Source of the DNA: Ctenosaura bakeri | Lineage: Eukaryota > Chordata > Lepidosauria > Squamata > Iguanidae | Length of the DNA stretch: 64,000 nucleotides | Assembly (NCBI GenBank): GCA_948474755.1 | Contig: CAOLHI010001829.1 | Span: 62,001-126,000, forward strand | Reading direction: 5' to 3' | Part shown: in pieces, positions 54,825 to 64,000 of the stretch | Layout of the letters: each line of letters begins with the position of its first letter | Position numbering within the stretch: position 1 is the first letter of the stretch | Program-made: the position numbers and the translations under genes | The notes under the pieces: generated by a model | What the model was told of the DNA's origin: nothing | The model's input: only the letters and a program-made list of their open reading frames with translations | The model's database searches: none

Positions 54825-56477
54825 CTAAAATCAGCACAGAGGGAATAAAACACTTGGGTTAGAATTGAAAACGAATTCAAAAATAGTACAGTGGTACCAG
54901 CAGAAAGGCAGGCCTCTAGGCAAGAATGGGAAAGAATAATGTTCCATCAACAGAGTTACTGGAACAGGATATTTCCACATTCATTTTACATTGAAGAACG
55001 ATTCACATTTTCAATCCACATCTCTCTCTATCAAAGAATATCAAAAACCTCCAGAGGCTGTATTGGCCTTTTTGAACTGACCTCTGGAATTTGCCTTCCT
55101 TATAGATACAACACTATGAGCAGAAGGGAAGGGCAGGTTAATGCCGTTGAAATGCATCCCTTTCTGGCTTACAGTACCTGTGTAGAATGTGCACTGTTCC
55201 ACGTTTGTGGACCTTGGGAATCATGTTCACATTGTTTAAATCTGCATGCTTTACCGGCTTCTAAAGCAATCTCTGAAGGCCTACAATCCTTCACAACTGG
55301 CCATACTGGCTGAGACTTCTGGGAGCTAAGGCCCAAAACATCTAGAATGTGAACTTTATTTTGACATTTGCTCTAAAGGTCACATTAAAAAACACAGAGC
55401 TGTCACCAAAAGCAACCAAGCATTTTCATTTATATACAGCCATCATGTGTGTGCATACACACACATGCGCACATGCATACAAACACAGAAGGAAATAAAG
55501 TTATCACTAAGAAGAATTCATATAGTAAGATAACTGGGAATTCATACATCATTATCTTTTGAATGATTTTTTTCTGCTAACAACGCATAAAGATTAAAAT
55601 CAGGCAATCTGTAGAAACAGTCTTATCTAACCATTTTAACAAATATATCCATCCTTCATGAGGAGTAAACTTCGCTTGTGGATATGCTCATATATTTAAG
55701 TACTATTCCCATTTATTTTAATAAAGTGGACATTTTAATACAGTATCCCGCAGATCCTCAATTTCCTGTAACATTCAATGACTATACAATCTCTAACATA
55801 AGGGCTTTTTCTAATGCCTCCCATCCAAAAATAATTAATAGGTTAAAATTAAAATTAATAATTGTAATCTGTCATTAAATTTATAAATATATTTAAAATA
55901 CAGATATAAATTACAATGAAAATGAAGTTATATCTTTAATGGATTAGGACTATTTTTCAAGCAGAGACAGCACGACTATCTAGCTGCCAAGCCACATCAA
56001 GCAGCCTCTGTTTTATCTGAGTTTTATCACATTCCTACCCTACAATCCTTATGTGAATTTCAGAAAAGCCTGATGAGGCTATCAGGAAAAGAAAAAACTG
56101 TAACTGTTTTTTTGATTTTAGTATATGCAGACAGAAGTAAGGACATGGATTCACTAAAAATAACCTTCAAGCAATTTAAAAATCATTTTGTACTACAAAC
56201 TGAACAGGAATCATGAATACTGTTCTGCTGCATAACCTACCAGCATGGAAGTAGGAATAACTATCACTCAGAAAGCAGGTCCACATCATTCTCCTCATGG
56301 CCTGTCCACGACATTTCAAGTAACATCTCCTGTCCACTAATGATGCACATTCCCTTGCCCCACTTCACCTAACTGGCCGCTGGTTAGAGGGACGAGCAAG
56401 TATGGATATGAAGACATGGCTTGCCATGTATTAAATATTATGAAGGGCATGTACACCATAAAAATTAACCTTTAAGA

Positions 56478-56698
56478 TGAAACCAGAACTCCATCTAATC
56501 CAGAATCCTGTTCCCACAGCAGCCAGTCAGATGCCCCTGGGAAATCCACAAGTAGAATATGGGAGCAACAGTGCCTTCTTGTTCTTTATCTCAAGTGGCT
56601 AGTTCTAAGAGGCACAATTCCTCTGAAACCTAGACGTAGCATAAAGCTAACAGACTAAATAGCCATCAGCATGCATCCTCCACTGACCTTACTAGAAG
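56478..56698. repeat. LINE-derived repeat fragment
   Basis: CATCTAATCCAGAATCCTGT, AGCCAGTCAGATGCCCCTGG and ATAGCCATCAGCATGCATCC resemble a dispersed LINE-derived repeat of squamates. A short related piece is at about 47218-47275 (CCCTGGCAACTGGTACACAA). Confidence 0.45.
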
Positions 56699-59524
56699 AT
56701 AATTCACACAAACTCTTCCTTTTTTAGCAGCTATTCCATATTTCTTGCAGTTTCCTTTCACTCTGGTTGACCCTTCATTTGCAAGCATCTATATGGTCCC
56801 ACATATCTACTCTAGCATAAACAGATGGCATCATAATATGCTGCACTTACAAAATGTAGGGAATATCTTCTTCAATCTAGACATACACATCCTAGATATT
56901 CAGCACTCATCTGAATTTTATAAGGAAGGAATTGACAAAATGAACTGTTTTCTTCATTTAATCTAAAACTGCCATAATTTAGTAAGTTGTCATACTGTCA
57001 TAATTCATTTAATGGTAAATATTTTAAAAAATCATTTAAATTATGATGGTTCATGATAGCAAAAGGAATGCATGTGATTTCTTGGATCTCAAATTCTGTG
57101 GCATTCTGGAACAACCCACACATATGTACACAGAAAAGTGCAGATATATATAAAAAAAAGGCAAACGGGGAGTTGATTATGGTTAATATATCAATATCTT
57201 GAACCATTCTCACATTTGAACCCTTTTAAAGATTACATCTATTTTTCTTTATAAGCAACATTTATTATTATTATTATTTTGAATGCTTTTCTCTGGTCTT
57301 AGGATATTTTTAAATTTTTCATGAACTCAAGACAGATCTAACAAATAGCCGATCGTTTAAAAAGGAGGGAGAGATGGCAATAAAAAAGCAGGAACCGCCT
57401 CTGGAGGAGAAAACCATTCTTTCATCAGCAACCAGAACTGTGTCTCTCACGAAGCTGCCTGGCCTATAATTATAATGCAGAGGGTAAAGGTCTCAATTGC
57501 TTTGGCAAGGCTACATGGATATACCGACTTGCAAATAAGACAGACGGGCTGCCAGCGGAAGTGCTTAAAGCTGTCAGTTGTGAAACAGTAATTTCTGCAT
57601 TTATATTCTTAAATGAGGACAGCCTCATAGTCCCTGAGGTACAAATAAAACTTTTCAAGCATATTATGGAGAGTAACAGAGAAAATCGAGAAAGCAATCA
57701 TGCTACAAGAGTTCTCTCTCTCTCTCTCTTACACGCACACACACACAAATCTGCTTTCTCCAGGACTTGCCTTTGCTCGACAGACAAAGCTTGATGTGCC
57801 TGATCATAGTATTATTATGCTAGCCTGCTGAATGATGAAAAATATTCAAAGATCTCTCTCTTTCAGGAAGGTCTCTCCTCATGAATGAGTATCAGTCTCC
57901 TTCCATGACATGTCTGGCAAGATTTCCTCGCTGCACCTACAACCTGTATTTAATCATTCCCTCGGAATGGCCCATTTCAGCCACAGCACTCTGGTTGTTC
58001 ACATCAAGCTGACAGCTGAGTAAGCCAGGAGGGGGAGAAAAAGAAGAAGAAATCTTAAGCCTCACACCAATTATATACTTGCCTCCATATGTCATTCTGC
58101 TATTACCATCCTTCACAAAGATTTTGACAGACTGCCCGTGTGGCAGCCAGCATTCCACATGTCTAGGAATTGAGGTCAAGGTGGAAGTTGTGAGGAGCCC
58201 TTCAAAGAAAAGGTAAGGCTGGAAGATTTCAATGTTTTAGACTAGCCAAATGGGTTTCACCATTGCTATTTATAAGAAGTGTACAAATAGTCAGTTTTCT
58301 GTCAGACTCAGAACATACAGCAGACAGAAGACTTATTTCCCTTCCTTCTTATTCACTCATGGTTGAATGGGTTAGCTGTATTTAATTCTTGTCAAAATCC
58401 ATCTGGGTTATGCCTATAGGACAGCTGATGGGTACTAATGGAGGAACCCGAGTTGGCCTTCTGGGAAATATATGTTTTTATTCTTGTGTAGACGAAAGAG
58501 AAGCAACCAAAAATATGTCACTCCTGAAATCCTTTGGTGTTTTTTAGTAGAAAAGAAAAGGAAGAAAAGAAATCTTTGATCTGCAAGAGACAGCTAAAGC
58601 AAAATCAGATCTTGTAGAAGAAGATAGAATTAAGTGTTTCTTAAGTTTCAAGTGATTTCAAACAGGCCTGCTAAGAATGAGAAGAAGTAAGACATACATA
58701 GCAAGTATTCTCCATGTCACCAGCTTTAACAAATATTACAAAAAAAGGAACTCTGAGAAAAATTTCCTAAGAAGACTAGGCTGTTTGCCAAATAAATTAT
58801 AGAAAACAAGTGTTTAAAAGGAGCCTATTTTGGGAAAGTCAAATGGCTAAGGAAACTAGAAATACAAGATATACAGCACAGTTCTTGGCTGCCTCCATAA
58901 CAGTAGTCTTCCTCTCATTATTGTACTACATTTTACAATAAGCTTTATGTTGTGCTGGAACTTGATATGGGTTTATGGTGACTAAAACTTATTACTGAAA
59001 TCCAGCAGCAGCTAGAGGGAAGCTGCCTGAGAAATGTTCCTGAACTTATTCAAATTCATTTGGCTTACTTCTGAACTTTTTCAGATGTTTTGCATGTATG
59101 ACAATGTCCAAAAACTTAATTTGGGTACAATATGGTAAAAAGCCTACACTTGATACAAAATATTGAAGGAGGTGTGACATTAATCCGAAATTGTTGTAAC
59201 TTGCTTCTCCTGGAGTAGATACCTTGTGAACATACTCGACATACTTTGATACTTGAGGGAGTGCCTCCCCACTTATGTGCTTGAGGATTGAGGTCTATGG
59301 GCAGGGGCTCCTTTTTGTTCCATCAGGAAGCTAAGTATATTGTGTTGGGACTTCACAGCCTTGGAATACAAACAGTGGAATGGTCTCTTTTTGGGGGCCA
59401 AACTGGCACCAATACTCATTTCATTTATGCACCAAGTGAAAACTTGGCAGTTCATCAAGGCCATTGAGTCTCATTAATTAATCTCAAATACTAATGTATA
59501 TATGTCTGTATTAATTCAAAGAAA

Positions 59525-59660
59525 CGAATCACAGAATCATAGAGTTTGAAAGGGCCTCATAGAACATCAGGTCCAACCCCTTTGCTCAATGCAGGAAATC
59601 CAACTAAAGCATCCCTAGTATGTAGCTGTACATCCTCTCTTTGAGGATGTCGGTAAAAGT
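59525..59660 (-). mobile_element. CR1 3' end, outer part (split by L1 and SINE)
   Basis: Reads as a reversed CR1 3' UTR: AATCATAGAGTTTGAAAGGG, then CAGGTCCAACCCC, CTCAATGCAGGAAATCCAAC and CATCCTCTCTTTGAGGAT. The matching continuation of the same CR1 lies at 62862-63235. Confidence 0.82.
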
Positions 59661-61799
59661 GTAGCCTCAATTTGCCTCATTTTAGTGGATAAACTTAAAA
59701 AGATATTAAGTAATTGGATTCATCATGATAAAACTAGTTTTCTATCAAAAAGATATATGAAAGATAACATACGAACAATTATTGATATTATAGAATATTA
59801 TGAATATACATCTAATAAGAAATTGGCCTTAATCTTCAAAGATGCTGAGAAGGCTTTTGATAATGTAAATTGGGATTTTATGCTTCAAGTCATGAAGAAA
59901 TTAAATTTAGGCAGGAATTATATTAATTGGGTTGATTCAATTTATAGTAATCAAATTGTGAAATTAATAATAAATGGAAAGAAACAAATGAAATAAACAT
60001 AGGAAAAGGTACTCGCCAACGTTGCCCTCTCTCTCCTTTATTATTTGTAATGGTATGGGAAATACTGAATAGGAATATAAGGAATAATATTAGAATTAAG
60101 GGGGCGCAAATTAAAGATCAAATGTATAAATTGAAAGCCTTTGAGGATGACCTAGTTATAATTTTAGGAGATCCCTTAAAGAGCATAAAGGTACTACTAG
60201 AAGTATTAGATGAGTTTGCCAGCTTTAAAATAAATAAAGATAAAACCATGATGATGACAAAGAAAATGACAAAGGATCAAGAGGAGGAATTAAAACAAAT
60301 GACAAACTTTCAGATTAGGGAAAAAGTTAAATATTTAGGAATAGAGATTACAAAGAAAAATCTGGATCTTTGTGATAATAACTATAAAGCAATCTGGAAT
60401 AGAATCAGAAAAGATCTTAAAAAATGGACAAATTTAAAATTATCCTTATTGGGTTGAATAGCAACTATTAAAATGAGCGTTCTTCCAAAATTAATGTTCC
60501 TCTTTTAAAATCTACCTATTGTAAAGCACGAAGAAACAAGAAAAGGTGCTATAATAAAGTAAAAAAGTTTGTGTGGTTGGAGAAAAGATCAAGGATTAAA
60601 TGGAGTTATATAGAGAAAGAGGAGGCCTCGGCCTCCCAAATTTTAAGACATATCACCACACTTGTGCTTTGTCCTAGATTCTGACTGGATAAATTTTAAA
60701 AAATAGAAAAATTTTCCAATTAGAAGGGTTTAACATGAAGTATGGTTGGCATGGTTATTTGGGATATAACAAAGCCAGCATGGATAAAGAATTTAATAAA
60801 CATATTTTAAGAAACTTGCTGTTAAGAATTTGGAACATATATAAAAGGAAACTTTATGTCAAAATCCCACATTGGATATCCACTCAAGAAGCTTTTCATA
60901 AACAAGAATGTGAGTCAATAGAAAAGTGGTTAACTTATGAGGATTTACTGGATAATAAAATAGGGAGCAACACTATTAAATTCCTCAAGGTATTAAAAAA
61001 AGAAAGAATTAAATTTGTTTTTTATACAGACAAAAGAGAGTTATAGAATTGATATGAATACAGAAGGTATTAAGGAAAAATGGTTTTGACATTAAATTAT
61101 TGGGTGGCAAGGATCATATACTACCATTAATATATAAAAGTTTATTGAAATTAGAATTGGAGAAAGAAACCATCAAGGATAACATGATTAAGTGGGCCCA
61201 AAATCTGAGGCATACAATAGCTCTAGAGGACTGGGAAAAAGCATGGACAGTGAATTCGAAATTTACAAAATGTATTGCCGTTAAAGAAAATTATTATAAC
61301 ATGTTTTACAAGTGGCATCTGACCCCCACAAAGGTAGCAAATATATATAAAAATATATCTGATAAATGTTGGAAGTGTGATGAGGGAATAGGTACTTTCT
61401 TTCATGTCTGGTGGACATGTAAAATGGCCAAAATACTTTTGAGGGATCAAATTAGAGTATAACGGCTTTACAATTTCCAATGTCTCCAGAGTTATTTTTA
61501 TTAAATATACTGAAAGGAATTAACAGGAATGATCAAAAGAGATATGGAAGGCTTCTTTTATATATGATAACAGCAGCCAGGCTATTGTATGCGAGTAAAT
61601 GGAAAATTAAAGAAATCCCAACATCTGAAGAATGGTTATTCAAGCTTCTTGACATGTACCAAATAGATATGCTAACTTTGTTCATGCAAAATCGAAGTAT
61701 AGACATGTTGAATCAAGAATGGAATGCTCTAAAAAGTGTATGGAAAGAGAGATTGGGAGAAATATCTCTTTTAGAACTGTAAATCATAAAATAGAGTTG

Positions 61800-61900
61800 T
61801 AAATTCATTTCATATATTATGAATTATTATTCATTATGAATTCATTATTCATTTGAATTATTCATTCAAATGAATACTATTCATTTTATATATTATGTTT
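61800..61900. repeat. ATTCATT-type AT-rich repeat at the L1 3' end
   Basis: Repeated ATTATGAATT and ATTCATTTGAAT units, several palindromic, between the last ORF2 fragment and the pyrimidine tract. Confidence 0.7.
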
Positions 61901-61914
61901 TCTTTTCATAATCT

Positions 61915-62040
61915 TATTTCACTCACATTATTTCTTTCTCTTTTTCCATTTTCTTTTTTCCTTCTTTTCTTCTTCTCCTTTCCCTTTCCTTCCTCTTTTC
62001 CCCCCTTTTTATTCTTTTCCCCCTCTTTTTTTATTTCTTA
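61915..62040 (+). repeat. Pyrimidine-rich tract in L1 3' UTR
   Basis: About 125 bases of nearly pure C and T (CTTCTTTTCTTCTTCTCC and similar) between the ORF2 remnant and the L1 3' end. Polypurine or polypyrimidine tracts in the 3' UTR are a known L1 trait. Confidence 0.75.
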
Positions 62041-62619
62041 TATTGTTTATATTTGTATCTCTTACATAGTCCTTTTTTTGTTAAATTTAAGTTTAATTAG
62101 ATTCTTATATTAGATTTTCATAACAATACTCTAGGATAAGAAATAGTGAATATATAAAATAGGTCTTGGTTGGGGTATAATAATTGTTAGGGTAAAATAA
62201 TGACTGTTCTAGGTTATATTAGTTATAGACAAACTCAAAATTATCTAATTATTGATCTATTTCATTTATATATTTTGGGGGTATAATTGAGCATTGAATA
62301 ATACTGTAATGCTGGATTCATTCTGGTGGTTGATATTTCTTTTGGAGTGTACGGTAACACACACTCACACACACATATATATGGGTCTATTGTATATTGA
62401 TTTATATTTATTGTGCTGATTCGTAATGACGGTTGAACTTAATAAACATATAAAACCAACAAAGAAAAAAACTACACTACACTGAGCTGTGTAGGGTAGC
62501 AGCCTCAGGGTACTTAAATCACAAATTCTTTCTATGATATGTTGATATGATATATGTTTTGGGTAAGTTTCCTTAAATAAAAAAAAATCATTTTTTTAAA
62601 TCCAGAAAATATATATAAA

Positions 62620-62858
62620 AAAGTGTGGTGTAATGGTTTGGGCATTGGACTACAACTCTGGAGATCAGGATTTCAGTCTCCACTCAACCATGGAAACCAT
62701 TGGGTGACCTTGGGCAAGTCACATTCTCCAAGCCCCAGAGGAAGACAAAAGCAAGCCCCTTCTGAACAAATCGTGCCAAGAAAACTCCATGACAAGTTTG
62801 CCTTAGGGTTGCCATAAGTCGGAAGTGACTTGAAGGCACATGACAACAAAACAACAGA
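62620..62858 (+). mobile_element. tRNA-derived squamate SINE with Bov-B-like tail
   Basis: The head reads GTGTGGTGTAATGGTTTGGG, then ACAACTCTGGAGATCAGGAT (degenerate A and B boxes). The body has ACCTTGGGCAAGTCACATTC and GAGGAAGACAAAAGCAAGCC. The tail is GTTGCCATAAGTCGGAAGTG, then ACTTGAAGGCACATGACAAC. The tail resembles the Bov-B LINE 3' end used by Sauria-type SINEs. It is inserted next to the L1, inside the CR1. Confidence 0.85.
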
Positions 62859-62861
62859 AAA

Positions 62862-63235
62862 AAGGACCCAACCACCTTTCTAGGTAACTGGTTCCATTGC
62901 CAAACTGCTCTTACTGTTAAGCAATTATTTTTAAGATTAAGTCAAAATTTACCCATCTATATCTTAAAACCATTAGAAGCAGGAAAACCTCTGGAGCAGA
63001 AGAGAATAAACCTGAACTCTCTTCTCACTGACAGCACTTTAGATATTTAAAGAGTATAATCATATCAACCCTAAGTCTTCTCTTCACCAAGCCAAACATA
63101 CACACCTCCCTCAATGTTTCCTCATGTTTTCTTCTCCACTTGTTTACCATTCTTGTTGCCTTTCTCTGAAACTACTCAACTTGTCTATATCCTTAAATTG
63201 AGGCACCCAGAGCTTAATATACTTTAGCTTATTTA
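62862..63235 (-). mobile_element. CR1 3' region, inner part
   Basis: Continues the reversed CR1 begun at 59525-59660. It has GGTAACTGGTTCCATTGCC, ACTGCTCTTACTGTTAAG, CTTCTCTTCACCAAGCC, and CTTGTCTATATCCTTAAATT followed by GGCACCCAGAGC. These are familiar steps of the CR1 3' UTR in reptiles and birds. The two parts join almost end to end when the L1 and SINE between them are removed. Confidence 0.82.
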
Positions 63236-63609
63236 AATTATTTTATTGTTTCAAACTTTTATTTTATTGTTTTAACCTGTTAGGGTTTTTTTTTTATTTG
63301 TAAGCTGTACTCTTCTTGATACAGGGTGGGTAGGAATACTGTAATAATAAGTAATAATTATTTATTACTTATTACAAATTATTAATTATTATTATAATGA
63401 TGCATAATCCCTGTGCTTTTAATGCAGCACACCCCGCTAGAGAAGGAAAGTGAATTTTCCCAGTTCCATTTTTCCCAAGAAGATTCCTATTAATAAATCT
63501 AGTAAGTAACAGAGGTTAATGCAGAAGTCAGAGAGTCAAGAATATGAACTTTGCACAATTACAAGGTAATTAAAAACTGCAATTCAGTCATACATTTCTA
63601 AGACATTTT

Positions 63610-63840
63610 TGCTTCTGAATGCAGCAGTGGAGTGCGTGGTGGGGGTGGGATGGGATGGGGCTACAGCACGGGGGCGGGGCTACAGTATGCGGTGGGCATG
63701 GGTGCAGGGCATGACCGCAATGCATAGGAGCATGGCCAGTGTGCTTGGGGGCATGGTTGCGGCATGCAGGGGTGTGGCCACAAGCCAGGATGCCCCCAAA
63801 ACTTTGTCACCAGGGGTGAACCACCCCATTGCCTCCCTTC
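63610..63840. repeat. G-rich unassigned segment
   Basis: G-rich on the plus strand with recurring GGGGCTACAG, GGGCATG and GCATGGCCA-type units. It may be part of a degraded GC-rich DNA element. Neither ends nor family can be given. Confidence 0.4.
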
Positions 63841-64000
63841 CCTATGTGACTGTCTGAATGGTGACCAAAATTGTATTGTTCTGAATGACCTTTGTCTCTG
63901 TGTTGTTGTTTTTTGTTTGTTTGTTCTTAATTGTTTTTAACCAAATTAAAAAAAAATCTGTTCCTTTAAGTAACATTTTAATTTCCTTTATTGTACATCA

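Larger units (their letters stand above)
59662..62460 (+). mobile_element. 5'-truncated L1 LINE with degraded ORF2
   Basis: About 2.8 kb on the plus strand. Frame pieces at 59685-59996 and 60050-60457 carry reverse transcriptase motifs: LSKRYMKDNIRTIIDIIEYY, LALIFKDAEKAFDNVNWDFM, GTRQRCPLSPLLF across a frame break, and AFEDDLVII where the catalytic FADD has become FEDD. Later pieces (60735-61046, 61100-61462, 61480-61782) include the ORF2 C-terminal zinc-knuckle-like CWKCDEG...FFHVWWTCKMAK. Then come a long pyrimidine-rich 3' UTR tract and an AATAAAC end. At least five frame breaks are needed to join the pieces, so it is an inactive copy. It starts inside the reverse transcriptase domain. Confidence 0.87.
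54825..64000 (-). other. Upstream intron of THSD7-family gene (partial)
   Basis: Intronic sequence running from the acceptor of exon 54630-54824 to the right edge. It holds a hAT-like non-coding repeat fragment near 55270-55360, an AC-rich tract near 55455, a LINE-derived fragment at 56478-56698, and the CR1/L1/SINE nest at 59525-63235. The right end (63610-63840) is G-rich. I see nothing interpretable in 55370-56470, 56700-59520 or 63240-63600 apart from AT-rich simple sequence (ATT near 57265). The open frames at 54891-55313 and 57937-58179 match no family I know and have no exon borders. Confidence 0.6.

Noticed and set aside
54891..55313. 140-codon plus-strand frame
   Set aside because: No recognisable motif and no splice or regulatory context. 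Its 3' end overlaps a dispersed repeat.
57937..58179. Minus-strand frame considered as the missing upstream THSD7 exon
   Set aside because: It lacks the WxxW/Cys pattern and the phase-1 donor needed to join the exon at 54630-54824.
62620..62690. Possible tRNA gene
   Set aside because: Only degenerate promoter boxes are present, the cloverleaf cannot be closed, and a SINE body follows.

Overview
The window is vertebrate nuclear DNA, almost certainly from a squamate reptile (lizard or snake). The evidence is the repeat content: tRNA-derived and 5S-rRNA-derived SINEs that share a Bov-B-like 3' tail, CR1, L2 and L1 LINEs, a DIRS tyrosine-recombinase retrotransposon, and many short hairpin DNA transposons. 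Species was not determined.

One host gene is visible. It lies on the minus strand and is represented by five internal coding exons of a thrombospondin type-1 repeat protein of the THSD7 family, probably THSD7B. In transcript order they are 54630-54824, 48249-48483, 38332-38447, 36495-36627 and 34737-34840. All five have consensus AG/GT borders. The reading frame runs through all five splices with intron phases 1, 2, 1, 2 and then 1 at the open end. Together they encode about 261 codons with WxxWSxC-type motifs and paired cysteines. Everything else in the window is intron of this gene. The last intron continues for at least 34.7 kb to the left edge and the first for at least 9 kb to the right edge. 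No other host gene was recognised.

The introns are full of mobile DNA. At 19146-25231 sits a nearly intact DIRS element, on the same strand as the host gene. It has a gag-like ORF, a reverse transcriptase/RNase H/methyltransferase-like ORF, and a tyrosine recombinase broken by one in-frame TGA. It also has inverted terminal repeats and a diagnostic internal complementary region. At about 49584-51495 is a decayed second tyrosine-recombinase element with an SGNH hydrolase-like domain, Ngaro-like, rearranged into near-perfect palindromes. At 59525-63235 a CR1 is split by a 2.8-kb truncated L1 and a SINE. At 38617-40376 an antisense L2-type LINE is split by two hairpin elements.

At least seven GC-rich hairpin elements share GGCCNTTTCNGCAC-type ends and mostly 3-bp target duplications. 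Two of them sit inside SINEs. A second, shorter hairpin family has similar ends. Two hAT-like elements carry near-perfect 8-bp duplications. Microsatellites are scattered throughout. The AT-rich remainder shows no gene-like structure that could be supported.
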